This document shows, in pieces, positions 1 to 5,574 of a stretch of DNA of 8,183 nucleotides. The DNA lies in the NCBI GenBank assembly GCA_964353405.1, contig CAYGWJ010000424.1:1-8183 (forward strand), read 5' to 3'. The notes beneath the pieces are model-generated. The model was not told the origin of the DNA. It did no database searches and saw only the letters and a program-made list of their open reading frames with translations. Within the stretch, counting starts at the first letter, position 1. Every line of letters starts with the position of its first letter. Made by a program: the position numbers and the translations under genes. The stretch is from JBGLNJ01 sp964353405 (GTDB lineage: Bacteria > Chloroflexota > Anaerolineae > Fen-1058).

Positions 1-555
1 GGTTTCCGCGCACCAGCGCAACGCCTCGGCGAACGTTGGCGCGCCGACGGGCAGAATCATAAACTCTTGCAGGTCGGTCGAGTTGTCGGCATGTTTGCCG
101 CCGTTGAGAATGTTCATCATCGGCACGGGCAAGGTGCGCGCTTCCACGCCGCCGAGGTAGCGATACAGCGGCAGCGCCACAGAATCGGCCGCCGCTTTGG
201 CCACGGCCAGCGAAACGCCCAGGATGGCGTTGGCGCCCAGATTGGCTTTGGTCGGCGTGCCGTCCAGCTCGATGAGCATCTCGTCAATGCCCACCTGGTC
301 CGTGGCTTCCCAGCCGAGCAGCTCGTCTGCGATGGCCGTGTTGACATGCTCGACGGCCTTGAGCACGCCCTTGCCGCCATAGCGGTTCTTGTCGTCGTCG
401 CGCAGCTCCAGCGCCTCGTGCGCGCCGGTGGACGCGCCAGACGGAACTGCCGCGCGCCCAAACGCGCCGTCGTCCAGCCCCACTTCCACTTCGACGGTCG
501 GATTGCCCCGCGAGTCAAGAATCTCGCGAGCATTGATGGATTCGATGTATGACAT
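1..555 (-). CDS. eno: Enolase, N-terminal part (gene runs off the left edge)
   Basis: Enolase interconverts 2-phosphoglycerate and phosphoenolpyruvate in glycolysis, in the cytoplasm. The 185 visible codons start MSYIESINAREILDSRGNP, the classic enolase opening. They continue with the mobile loop VPSGASTGAHEALELRD (residues 38-53), whose Ser42 region binds the second Mg2+. Further on are GANAILGVSLAVAKAAA and PVPMMNILNGGKHADN (around residues 143-158), the start of the catalytic barrel. A full enolase has about 430 residues, so roughly the last 245 lie outside the window. The ATG at 555-553 is chosen because an AAGGAG ribosome binding site (562-567) sits 6 nt upstream and matches the family start. 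A small hairpin (stem 573-577 with 587-591) lies just before it in the leader. The reading frame is intact. Enolase also makes phosphoenolpyruvate, a possible precursor for the F420 genes at the other end, but the two loci are on opposite strands and not an operon. Confidence 0.97.
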   Translation of the reverse strand, partial: MSYIESINAREILDSRGNPTVEVEVGLDDGAFGRAAVPSGASTGAHEALELRDDDKNRYGGKGVLKAVEHVNTAIADELLGWEATDQVGIDEMLIELDGTPTKANLGANAILGVSLAVAKAAADSVALPLYRYLGGVEARTLPVPMMNILNGGKHADNSTDLQEFMILPVGAPTFAEALRWCAET

Positions 556-635
556 GGGTATCTCCTTGTGTACGCCTCGCTGTTCAAGGCGATTGATTTA
601 CCAGTGCGTGATGCGACCTGCGTAATGCGCATTCA

Positions 636-664
636 ATTATACCGCGTCCGCCGAATACTGCAAA
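636..664 (-). promoter_or_regulatory. Probable sigma70-type promoter of eno
   Basis: On the minus strand a perfect -10 box TATAAT (636-641) is preceded, 17 bp upstream, by TTTGCA (659-664), a 4/6 match to TTGACA. Transcription would start near 629, giving a leader of about 75 nt before the enolase ATG at 555. The promoter lies inside the readable frame of the neighbouring pseudogene, which fits that gene being dead. Confidence 0.7.
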
Positions 665-937
665 AAGCACATTGGCTTGCAGCGACGGTTCGTCCGCTAC
701 AAGCCATTCGAGGTCGGCCATCTGCCATGGCTATCGGCCAACGGCTGCGTTCTGCGCTTCGCCGCGCTCTTTGGCCTGCGCGATGCTCGCCGCTTCGACG
801 GCGCCCATCAACGCCTTGCCGGCAGTCAGTTTGTCCGGCATGATGGCATATTCCGCCAATTTGGTCAGCACATCGGGCGTGGCAAGTGCGCCATCGTAAA
901 ACTGCCGCTGAATGATTCCTAAATGTGTCTGGTTCAG
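650..937 (-). pseudogene. Decayed fragment of an unidentified helical protein
   Basis: No intact gene occupies this stretch, but one minus-strand frame looks like real protein. It opens after a stop at 940-938 and has no start codon at its head. It reads LNQTHLGIIQ and RQFYDGALATPDVLTKLAEY, then more Ala/Lys/Glu-rich amphipathic helix through ERGEAQNAAVGR, to TAG at 733-731. The same frame continues past that stop with QMADLEWLVADEPSLQANVL, which also looks protein-like, until it runs through the eno promoter. I read this as the 3' part of a gene that lost its 5' end next to the repeat at 952-992 and then gained an in-frame stop. The pattern recalls uncharacterised small helical-bundle proteins from Chloroflexota and other phyla, but I cannot name a family. 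The left boundary is approximate. Confidence 0.5.
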
Positions 938-951
938 TCAGTGGAGTCGAT

Positions 952-992
952 ACAGGGGAAACTGTATTCCCTGCTCCGGGAAAAGTCAAACG
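952..992. repeat. Direct repeat copy A (41 bp)
   Basis: This segment is 35/41 identical, without gaps, to 1521-1561 and in the same orientation. It begins ACAGGGG and ends GGGAAAAGTCAAACG on the plus strand. It also holds an inverted repeat (CAGGGGAA at 953-960 with TTCCCTG at 967-973, one bulged G). It lies exactly where the truncated toxin frame ends, and supplies its stop codon at 988-986. It could be a dispersed extragenic repeat, a duplicated promoter, or the scar of an insertion; the sequence alone does not decide. Confidence 0.75.
961..989 (-). promoter_or_regulatory. Promoter-like element inside repeat A
   Basis: Reading leftward, TTGACT (984-989) is followed after 17 bp by TACAGT (961-966), matching the sigma70 consensus at 5/6 and 4/6. 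It would transcribe the pseudogene and then enolase from about 400 bp upstream. The same layout recurs in repeat B with a better -10. Activity is untested. Confidence 0.4.
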
Positions 993-1150
993 GCAAAACG
1001 ACACAGTTGCCTGTGTCCGCATCGTGGCAGCGAAACGCGGAGCGCAAGTGTGACCTGTTCTTCATCCTCATGCAGCGCGTCGAACCACGCTATGGCCGGG
1101 GGATACTGGCGCAGCAAATCAACCAGCACGTCACTATCGAGCAGGATCAT
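986..1150 (-). pseudogene. Truncated VapC-like PIN-domain toxin
   Basis: The first 32 codons read MILLDSDVLVDLLRQYPPAI followed by AWFDALHEDEEQ. This is the first strand and helix of a PIN-domain RNase toxin, with the conserved early acidic residues Asp5 and Asp7 that help bind the catalytic metal. After about residue 32 the sequence no longer resembles a PIN domain, and the frame closes after 54 residues inside repeat A. Family members usually have about 130 residues, so the later catalytic acids and most of the fold are missing and the product cannot be an active nuclease. The ATG at 1150-1148 overlaps the last 17 bp of the antitoxin gene, the usual arrangement for such pairs. An ATG further upstream at 1243 lies inside the antitoxin and is not used here. 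No remaining piece of the toxin was found between 560 and 985 in any frame I checked. Confidence 0.72.
1000..1017 (-). terminator. Possible intrinsic terminator after the toxin-antitoxin remnant
   Basis: A perfect 7-bp stem (GACACAG at 1000-1006, CTGTGTC at 1011-1017) with a 4-nt loop is followed on the minus strand by GTTTTGCCGTTT, a moderately T-rich run. It sits inside the foreign tail of the truncated toxin frame. The stem is short, so termination may be weak. Confidence 0.35.
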
Positions 1151-1412
1151 AGTGGATGTCTCCGCGCCGCTGAGCTTGTTCCCGTAGTTGGCGGGCATAG
1201 GCAGAGCTGTCTCCAATGTCATCGCGGTCGCGCCACAGGCCAATCAATCCTGACTTGCGGAGGCGTCCTACGGTCAGGCGCTCGCGCGGCGGAAGAGTCG
1301 TGGGCTGAGGCAACACAATGATTTGGACGGCCTGTCCTTTCCGGTAAGGTAAGCCTGTGACCAAGACTTCGCCATCCTTGGCGATGACTTGTCGCACTTT
1401 TACTGCTTCCAT
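1134..1412 (-). CDS. VapB-like antitoxin (partner of a PIN toxin)
   Basis: This 92-residue protein begins MEAVKVRQVIAKDGEVLVTG and continues LPYRKGQAVQIIVL. Such a short beta-rich N-terminal region is typical of antitoxins that bind DNA as dimers. The C-terminal half contains SGLIGLWRDRDDIGDSSAYA and RQLREQAQRRGDIHYD, a charged segment of the kind that wraps the toxin. The pattern is familiar from antitoxins paired with PIN toxins in Chloroflexota and cyanobacteria. The identification is therefore by recognition of pattern plus its 17-bp overlap with a PIN-toxin start. The ATG at 1412-1410 has an AAAGGTG ribosome binding site with 7-nt spacing. The gene looks intact while its toxin is truncated, leaving an orphan antitoxin. 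Antitoxins of this kind usually repress their own promoter; a TGGT...ACCA imperfect palindrome (1432-1450) over the -10 region could be the operator. Confidence 0.75.
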   Translation of the reverse strand: MEAVKVRQVIAKDGEVLVTGLPYRKGQAVQIIVLPQPTTLPPRERLTVGRLRKSGLIGLWRDRDDIGDSSAYARQLREQAQRRGDIHYDPAR

Positions 1413-1438
1413 ATTTCGACACCTTTAATCTTGGTAAA

Positions 1439-1447
1439 AGTATATCA
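1439..1447 (-). promoter_or_regulatory. Extended -10 promoter candidate for the antitoxin
   Basis: The minus strand carries TGATATACT, an extended -10 (TGnTATACT), with no convincing -35 box at 16-18 bp. Transcription would start near 1432, 20 nt before the antitoxin ATG. An imperfect palindrome (TGGT at 1432-1435, ACCA at 1447-1450) overlaps it and may be an autoregulatory operator. Confidence 0.45.
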
Positions 1448-1506
1448 CCACTTGTCGTCCGCATCATGCCGGCTCTGTCTTGGCTCAATCGGTGGCGCCG
1501 GTGCGG

Positions 1507-1522
1507 GTCGCCGGGCGGCGAC
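1507..1522. repeat. Perfect GC-rich hairpin adjoining repeat B
   Basis: GTCGCC (1507-1512) and GGCGAC (1517-1522) form a 6-bp stem with a 4-nt loop. It overlaps the first two bases of repeat B and would lie at the start of a transcript made from the promoter-like element in that repeat. There is no T-run, so it does not look like a terminator. It may be part of a dispersed palindromic element. Confidence 0.45.
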
Positions 1523-1561
1523 AGGGGCAATTGTATTCCTCGCGCGGGGAAAAGTCAAACG
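1521..1561. repeat. Direct repeat copy B (41 bp)
   Basis: Ungapped 35/41 match to 952-992, in the same orientation, with starts 569 bp apart. The two copies bracket the antitoxin gene and the toxin remnant. Four of the six differences lie in the 17-bp stretch between the promoter-like hexamers, one is in the -10 and one is outside. The region 1413-1680 otherwise contains no gene that I can support. Confidence 0.75.
1530..1558 (-). promoter_or_regulatory. Promoter-like element inside repeat B, upstream of the antitoxin
   Basis: Reading leftward, TTGACT (1553-1558) is separated by exactly 17 bp from TACAAT (1530-1535), each a 5/6 match to consensus. The expected start near 1523 would give a leader of about 110 nt to the antitoxin ATG, so this may be a second, distal promoter for that gene. 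Confidence 0.5.
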
Positions 1562-1591
1562 CGCGGGCGTGCAAGCCAACGACCCGCTTCA

Positions 1592-1613
1592 CTTGCCGCC
1601 TGGTTCTGGCAAG
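1592..1613. other. Inverted repeat between the antitoxin and the DRTGG gene
   Basis: CTTGCC (1592-1597) and GGCAAG (1608-1613) form a 6-bp stem with a 10-nt loop. It lies about 70 bp past the stop of the upstream DRTGG-type gene, so it could help end that transcript, but no T-run follows. Confidence 0.25.
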
Positions 1614-1680
1614 ACCCCCTTCAAAGACCAGGGCGATAGCTGGCTCCGAGCTGCACGCGTACCCGCTTTAGAACAGCTCT

Positions 1681-2760
1681 CTAGTTCCCGGTTCCCAATC
1701 CCATCCGCTCATACAGCCGCTTGAAATCAAAGTGCTCGGCCAGCAAGGCCTTGAAGCGCGCCAGCTTTTCTCGATGCGCCAGGCGGCCCTTGCCAAAGAA
1801 ACGCTCGATGCGCTCGACCGTCTGCAGTGTGTCGTAAGGGACGAGCACCACCGGCACGCCCAGATCCACCGCGCGGTGCAGCACATCCGGGTTCGGCATC
1901 AGGTTGCCGGTGAGGATGATGAGCCTGGCCGATGTATCGAGCGCCATCCCGATCATGTCCCCGCGGTCGCCGCCGGTGATGATGGCCTTGTTGGGAATCT
2001 TGCTGATGCGCGCGCGCGCTTCTTCCACGCCCATCGCGCCGACGACGAGCTTTTCCACCAGCACATCGCGCTTGTCGGCATGGCAAAGGAATTGCGCGTC
2101 GGCGGCATCGGCAATCTCGCCGATGCTCGTAGCCAGCAAGCGGCCTTCTTCGGGCAAGATGCCAAACACGCCGATGCGGCGGCGCTCCAACGCCGGCTTG
2201 GCCACCTCGCGGGCAAACTGCAAGTTATCGGCCGGTACGCTGTTGATGACCACGCCAATCAACTGATCGCCCATTTGAGCCTGGGCAGACAGAGCATCGT
2301 CAATCACCTGCACATCGCCATCAAATTTGACCACGGCCAGCACCGGAGCGCCGAGCATCCGGGCCACTTTGGGCGTCGCCAGTCCGACGGCGTAGCCTTC
2401 GCGCAAGGAGGCGCCGCCTTCCACAACCACCACGTCCTTGTCCTGCCGCACTTTATTGTACGCTTCGACGACGACCGTGGTCAGGTCAGTCGAAGCGCCG
2501 GTCAATTGCTCCTGGACGAATTCGGGCATCAGGCAGACGGGCGCAAGGACATCCGGCGGCTCGGTCAGGCCGAGCACCTGCTTGGCAAAGAGCGCATCTT
2601 TATCCCAGTACCCCGCCACGCTGGGCTGGCGAGGCTGAGTGCCCAGCGGCTTGAAATAGCCAACCTTGAAGCCATCGGCCTGCATCTGGCGGCTCACCCC
2701 CAAACAGATGGCCGTCTTGCCAGAGAAGGTTTGAATCGAGGTCACATACACCGATCTCAT
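1681..2760 (-). CDS. BioD-like/DRTGG-domain protein (phosphotransacetylase N-terminal-like)
   Basis: This 359-residue cytoplasmic protein resembles the N-terminal regulatory part of long bacterial phosphotransacetylases without the catalytic Pta domain. Residues 1-195 look like a dethiobiotin-synthetase-type P-loop domain. They contain TSIQTFSGKTAICLG (7-21), with Ser8 in place of the first Walker A glycine as in many of these proteins, FKPLG (36-40), VVVEGG (111-116) and VINSVP (171-176). Residues 210-320 form a DRTGG-type domain with the motif AIITGGDRGDMIGMAL (259-274). Its biochemical role is not known; a regulatory or nucleotide-sensing role is an inference. An ATG 40 codons upstream (2880) keeps the frame open, but I prefer the one at 2760-2758. 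That ATG has GGAG 6 nt upstream, begins MRSVYVTSIQ like the family, and a strong promoter (2825-2853) lies between the two. It is a single-gene unit. Biotin synthase activity is unlikely given the DRTGG domain. Confidence 0.85.
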   Translation of the reverse strand: MRSVYVTSIQTFSGKTAICLGVSRQMQADGFKVGYFKPLGTQPRQPSVAGYWDKDALFAKQVLGLTEPPDVLAPVCLMPEFVQEQLTGASTDLTTVVVEAYNKVRQDKDVVVVEGGASLREGYAVGLATPKVARMLGAPVLAVVKFDGDVQVIDDALSAQAQMGDQLIGVVINSVPADNLQFAREVAKPALERRRIGVFGILPEEGRLLATSIGEIADAADAQFLCHADKRDVLVEKLVVGAMGVEEARARISKIPNKAIITGGDRGDMIGMALDTSARLIILTGNLMPNPDVLHRAVDLGVPVVLVPYDTLQTVERIERFFGKGRLAHREKLARFKALLAEHFDFKRLYERMGLGTGN

Positions 2761-2824
2761 GTTGGTCTCCCGGATCACAAAGAGTTGGTTGAAACCATGT
2801 TGGACTGCAGGCAATCCGCTTGCA

Positions 2825-2853
2825 AGTATACGTGACGATGCGATGCACGTCAA
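2825..2853 (-). promoter_or_regulatory. Strong sigma70-type promoter of the DRTGG gene
   Basis: TTGACG (2848-2853) and TATACT (2825-2830), each a 5/6 match, are separated by exactly 17 bp on the minus strand. The start would fall near 2818, leaving a leader of about 58 nt before the ATG at 2760. This also argues against the longer frame starting at 2880. Confidence 0.65.
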
Positions 2854-2867
2854 ACGCCGGAATCCCG

Positions 2868-2887
2868 CCCGGCTATTCAAGGCCGGG
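2868..2887 (-). terminator. Hairpin just past the carboxypeptidase gene, possible terminator
   Basis: CCCGGC (2868-2873) and GCCGGG (2882-2887) make a 6-bp all-GC stem with an 8-nt loop, 8 bp after the carboxypeptidase stop codon. No T-run follows on the minus strand, so this would be an atypical terminator or a 3'-end stabilising structure. Confidence 0.4.
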
Positions 2888-2895
2888 GAGGCTTT

Positions 2896-4542
2896 CTATG
2901 GCTTGGCAATCAATGGCAAGTAAGCCATGTGCCATGGCGTCAGGTCGAGAGACACTGCCGAGACCGGCCCCCAGTTGCCGAGCGCATCCTGGCCGCGCAC
3001 AAAAATGGTGTGGCGACTCAACTCCAAACCCGAGGTATCCAGAACAGCGCCCACGGTTTCTGTTGCCTGGTTGAACGTCCCGTCGGCAGCCGACAGAGCC
3101 AGCGGCTTACCCCCGGCCCATGGCGGCGTATCTACACAAGCCTGCGCAGCCGAGATCACCCCGCTCGGAGCGGTGATCGTCGCGGTGAGGTAAGCTGTGC
3201 TGGAAATGACGCCAGTGCCAAAAGCCACGGTGACGGTCGGAGCGACTGCCTCCGGCCCGTCGCTCAGTTGATAGGGTGCGCGAGCGACCCGAGCCGCATG
3301 GAGCAAAGCCGCCAGGTTAGGCTGGATGAGCGCAGCATAGCGATCACACGCTGGCAAAAAGTCATCCAAGGCTCCGCCCATCTCAAACGTATACGACGCG
3401 ATGCCCAGCGTTCCATACGACCAATCGTCCGTGGTGCCGGACGCCAGGTATAGCCCGCTCGCAGGCTGAGGGGTGTAACCATTGTAGCTCGCCAGCTTGA
3501 CGCCGAGTTGCCTGAGCTGAGCATCGTTCGGAGCGGGATCGCTGGTATATCCCCATGGCCACAAGACCAGGTTGCTGTAGCTATGGAGCGAGACCAGAAT
3601 ACCGGTCGTCGTGAGCGGCGCGGCATCGGTGATGAGCGGCCCACGCTGATCGGGGAACAAGCTCGCCACATAGTTCTGAATCGCCAGCGTCTCCAGATCG
3701 GACGCGGGACCGGCGCCGTGATAAACTGGGTCACACGGGTCGCCACTCGAGCCGCCGCCGCCCCACCCAAAACTAGAGTTGCGGTTCAAGTCCGTGCCAT
3801 AACCATTGCCCAGATAGTCCGGCGTGCAGATTGCCTGATTCTCTGGATTGGCATTCTTGCGCCAGTACACAAAGTTCGTCTCATTGTGCGCGTGACCGTC
3901 AGGATTTGCCGTGACAAGCACATAGACTTGATGCCAATCGAGCAGCCACGTTGCTTCGGCGTCGCGGCCATAACCTTCGAGCAACAACCGGGCGAACTGC
4001 ATCGCCGCTTCGGGCGTGATGAACTCGCGGCCATGAAGGTTCGCCATCAGGAAAAAGCGAGGCTTGTCCGATACGGCGTGATTCTTGTTGGCGAGCTTGA
4101 GCACGCGCAGCGGGCGACCTTCGTAACTCGTTCCGAGGGTGATGACTTCTGTGAGCGTGGGATACGTCGAGGCAAATACATCCTCATCGGCATAGAGCTG
4201 GCTGACCGTGCGATAGCAAGAGTCAACCGATGACGGGCTGGCCTGACTGCGCGACACGTCCACCACAACGCTGTACCCTTCGCTCAACAACCCGTTATAC
4301 TCCTCTGGATTAACACGAGCGACGAGCGCATTCGTATCGGGATCAACCTCCCACACATCCAACTTCGAGGCCAGCCGGTCGAGGTCGGCGCGGTCACGGT
4401 AGGCGATGCGGACAATCTGCCAACCGAACTGGGTCTGCGCATCGAGTGACGCGAGTTCGTTCGCCGGAAACCACCGCGCCGCCCAAGCCAGACTGCACAA
4501 CACCACTGCCGAAAACATCACGCGCCAAGACACTGCCTTCAT
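2896..4542 (-). CDS. Secreted M14 zinc carboxypeptidase with beta-rich C-terminal region
   Basis: This 548-residue metallopeptidase should remove C-terminal amino acids from peptides outside the cell. A signal peptide is visible (MKAVSWR, then a hydrophobic stretch to about Ala21). Residues 40-97 look like an N-terminal pro-domain. The catalytic domain spans about 105-420. Matched by motif to bovine carboxypeptidase A, zinc ligands are His170 and Glu173 (NLHGREF) and His320 (SLHSYSN). Substrate carboxylate binders are Arg228 (YWRKN) and Asn253-Arg254 (DLNRN). Tyr365 (LYLASG) and the general base Glu387 (SYTFEMGG) keep the same 22-residue spacing as Tyr248 and Glu270. The specificity-pocket position equivalent to Ile255 is Asp372, as in enzymes that accept basic residues. 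Residues 433-535 resemble an immunoglobulin-like fold, and the protein ends MAYLPLIAKP. Its ATG overlaps the transporter stop (ATGA), so it is probably translated by coupling. Confidence 0.93.
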   Translation of the reverse strand: MKAVSWRVMFSAVVLCSLAWAARWFPANELASLDAQTQFGWQIVRIAYRDRADLDRLASKLDVWEVDPDTNALVARVNPEEYNGLLSEGYSVVVDVSRSQASPSSVDSCYRTVSQLYADEDVFASTYPTLTEVITLGTSYEGRPLRVLKLANKNHAVSDKPRFFLMANLHGREFITPEAAMQFARLLLEGYGRDAEATWLLDWHQVYVLVTANPDGHAHNETNFVYWRKNANPENQAICTPDYLGNGYGTDLNRNSSFGWGGGGSSGDPCDPVYHGAGPASDLETLAIQNYVASLFPDQRGPLITDAAPLTTTGILVSLHSYSNLVLWPWGYTSDPAPNDAQLRQLGVKLASYNGYTPQPASGLYLASGTTDDWSYGTLGIASYTFEMGGALDDFLPACDRYAALIQPNLAALLHAARVARAPYQLSDGPEAVAPTVTVAFGTGVISSTAYLTATITAPSGVISAAQACVDTPPWAGGKPLALSAADGTFNQATETVGAVLDTSGLELSRHTIFVRGQDALGNWGPVSAVSLDLTPWHMAYLPLIAKP

Positions 4543-5474
4543 GCCTGACTCTCCGCTCTTTTCACGCCACTCTCTTTACTCCCGGCTGTCTGCCGGTTCA
4601 CCAACCACACGCCCAACAAAATGACCGCCCCGCCCACCAGTGTGGCCCACGTCGCTCGCTCGCCGATGAGCGTCGAGGCGACGATCACGGTGACGATCGG
4701 CTCAAGGTAGAGGAACGCGGCCACCTGGCTAGCACCGGCCGCCTCCAGCGCATCGTACCAACAGGTGTAGGCCACGCCGGAGCACAAGACCCCCAGGAAC
4801 AAGATGCCGCCCCAGCCGGCCACCGTCAGGCGCGGAACGTCGAGCCAGCCGCGCGCGCCCAGGAACAGCAGCAGGATCGCCAGCCAGCCGAACGCCATCA
4901 CGTACGTGAGCATCAGCGCGGGCGACACGACCCGCTGGGTCGGATTGACGATGCGCTTGGACAGGACGGTGAACAGCGCCCAGTTGGGAGCACTGAGGAG
5001 CACTAAAAAATCACCGGGTGTGGCAGGAATGTTGAGCAGTCCCCGGCTCAACTCTCCCCGGCTGATGACGAGAATCGCGCCAGATGTCGCCAGAGCCAGG
5101 CCCAAAACCCTTAACCATCCGAACAATTCGTGCAAGATGAGCCAGGCCAGCAGTGCAGAAAAGATGGGTGTGAGCGCAACCATCCAGCCCGAGTTTGTGG
5201 CGCTGGTCGTCACCAGGCCGTTGGCCTGCAGCAATTGGTGAACCGTGATGCCGTTGAGTCCGAGAAAGATGAGCCAGCCCAGGTCGCTCTTACGCGGTAA
5301 CGTAAACTGCCGGCGTGCGACGACAATGCCCGCCAGCACGATCACACCCACCCCAAAGCGCAGCAGGATGACGGTGAGCGGTGCGACATCGCGCAATACG
5401 ATTTTGGTGGCAACAAACGACGCGCCCCAGAACGTGATGGCCAGGAACGCTTTGACCGCAGCCGAAGGTTTCAT
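4539..5474 (-). CDS. EamA-family (DMT superfamily) inner-membrane transporter
   Basis: A 311-residue integral membrane protein with about ten hydrophobic segments arranged as two homologous EamA repeats (about 6-138 and 154-293). Typical family sequences are FWGASFVATKIVLRDVAP near the start, LQANGLVTTSATNSGWMVAL (83-102) and YLEPIVTVIVASTLIGE (256-272). Members export amino acids, metabolites or drugs across the cytoplasmic membrane; the substrate here cannot be told from sequence. The last 20 residues are a polar cytoplasmic tail. The ATG at 5474 has a GGAAAG ribosome binding site 5 nt upstream. It is the first gene of a two-gene operon with the secreted carboxypeptidase, overlapping by 4 bp. 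A link such as peptide breakdown outside paired with amino-acid traffic is only an inference. Confidence 0.92.
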   Translation of the reverse strand: MKPSAAVKAFLAITFWGASFVATKIVLRDVAPLTVILLRFGVGVIVLAGIVVARRQFTLPRKSDLGWLIFLGLNGITVHQLLQANGLVTTSATNSGWMVALTPIFSALLAWLILHELFGWLRVLGLALATSGAILVISRGELSRGLLNIPATPGDFLVLLSAPNWALFTVLSKRIVNPTQRVVSPALMLTYVMAFGWLAILLLFLGARGWLDVPRLTVAGWGGILFLGVLCSGVAYTCWYDALEAAGASQVAAFLYLEPIVTVIVASTLIGERATWATLVGGAVILLGVWLVNRQTAGSKESGVKRAESQA

Positions 5475-5501
5475 TCGCTTTCCAGAAAAACGATATGCTT
5501 G

Positions 5502-5530
5502 ATTATCCCAGAACGAAGCAGAAATGCCAA
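5502..5530 (-). promoter_or_regulatory. Promoter of the EamA-carboxypeptidase operon
   Basis: TTGGCA (5525-5530) and GATAAT (5502-5507), each a 5/6 match, are 17 bp apart on the minus strand. The start near 5495 gives a leader of about 20 nt that just contains the ribosome binding site. Its -35 box is only 9 bp from that of the divergent promoter. Confidence 0.6.
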
Positions 5531-5539
5531 GTCACCGAC

Positions 5540-5567
5540 TTGCCATCCATCCAAAACAAGCTAGAAT
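5540..5567 (+). promoter_or_regulatory. Promoter of the F420 gene cluster, likely leaderless
   Basis: TTGCCA (5540-5545) and TAGAAT (5562-5567), each 5/6 to consensus, are 16 bp apart. The expected transcription start (5574-5575) coincides with the ATG at 5575. No ribosome binding site precedes that ATG, which fits a leaderless mRNA. Confidence 0.55.
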
Positions 5568-5574
5568 CGCGGCG

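Noticed and set aside
633..1022. Minus-strand open frame of 129 codons covering the toxin tail and pseudogene
   Set aside because: Its Arg/Cys-rich translation looks like an off-frame reading; the protein-like signal in this stretch is in a different frame.
923..1321. Plus-strand open frame of 132 codons across the toxin-antitoxin region
   Set aside because: It is antisense to the antitoxin and toxin remnant and shows no family pattern or start signal.
952..1561. The two 41-bp repeats as part of a CRISPR array or as terminal repeats of an insertion sequence
   Set aside because: There are only two diverged copies 569 bp apart in direct, not inverted, orientation, and no transposase or cas gene is present between or beside them.
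1732..2835. Long plus-strand open frame of 367 codons opposite the DRTGG gene
   Set aside because: It is antisense to a gene with clear family motifs, promoter and ribosome binding site; its His/Arg/Gln-rich composition is that of a shadow frame in GC-rich DNA.
2761..2880. Forty-codon N-terminal extension of the DRTGG protein
   Set aside because: The extension does not resemble the family, and a strong promoter and a ribosome binding site lie inside it just upstream of the preferred ATG.
3508..4233. Plus-strand open frame of 241 codons opposite the carboxypeptidase
   Set aside because: It is antisense to the M14 catalytic domain, rich in Arg/Ile without recognisable motifs, and has no ribosome binding site worth noting.
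5524..5574. Seventeen-codon N-terminal extension of the nitroreductase
   Set aside because: It contains the promoter hexamers and does not match the family start; the ATG at 5575 fits the typical beginning.
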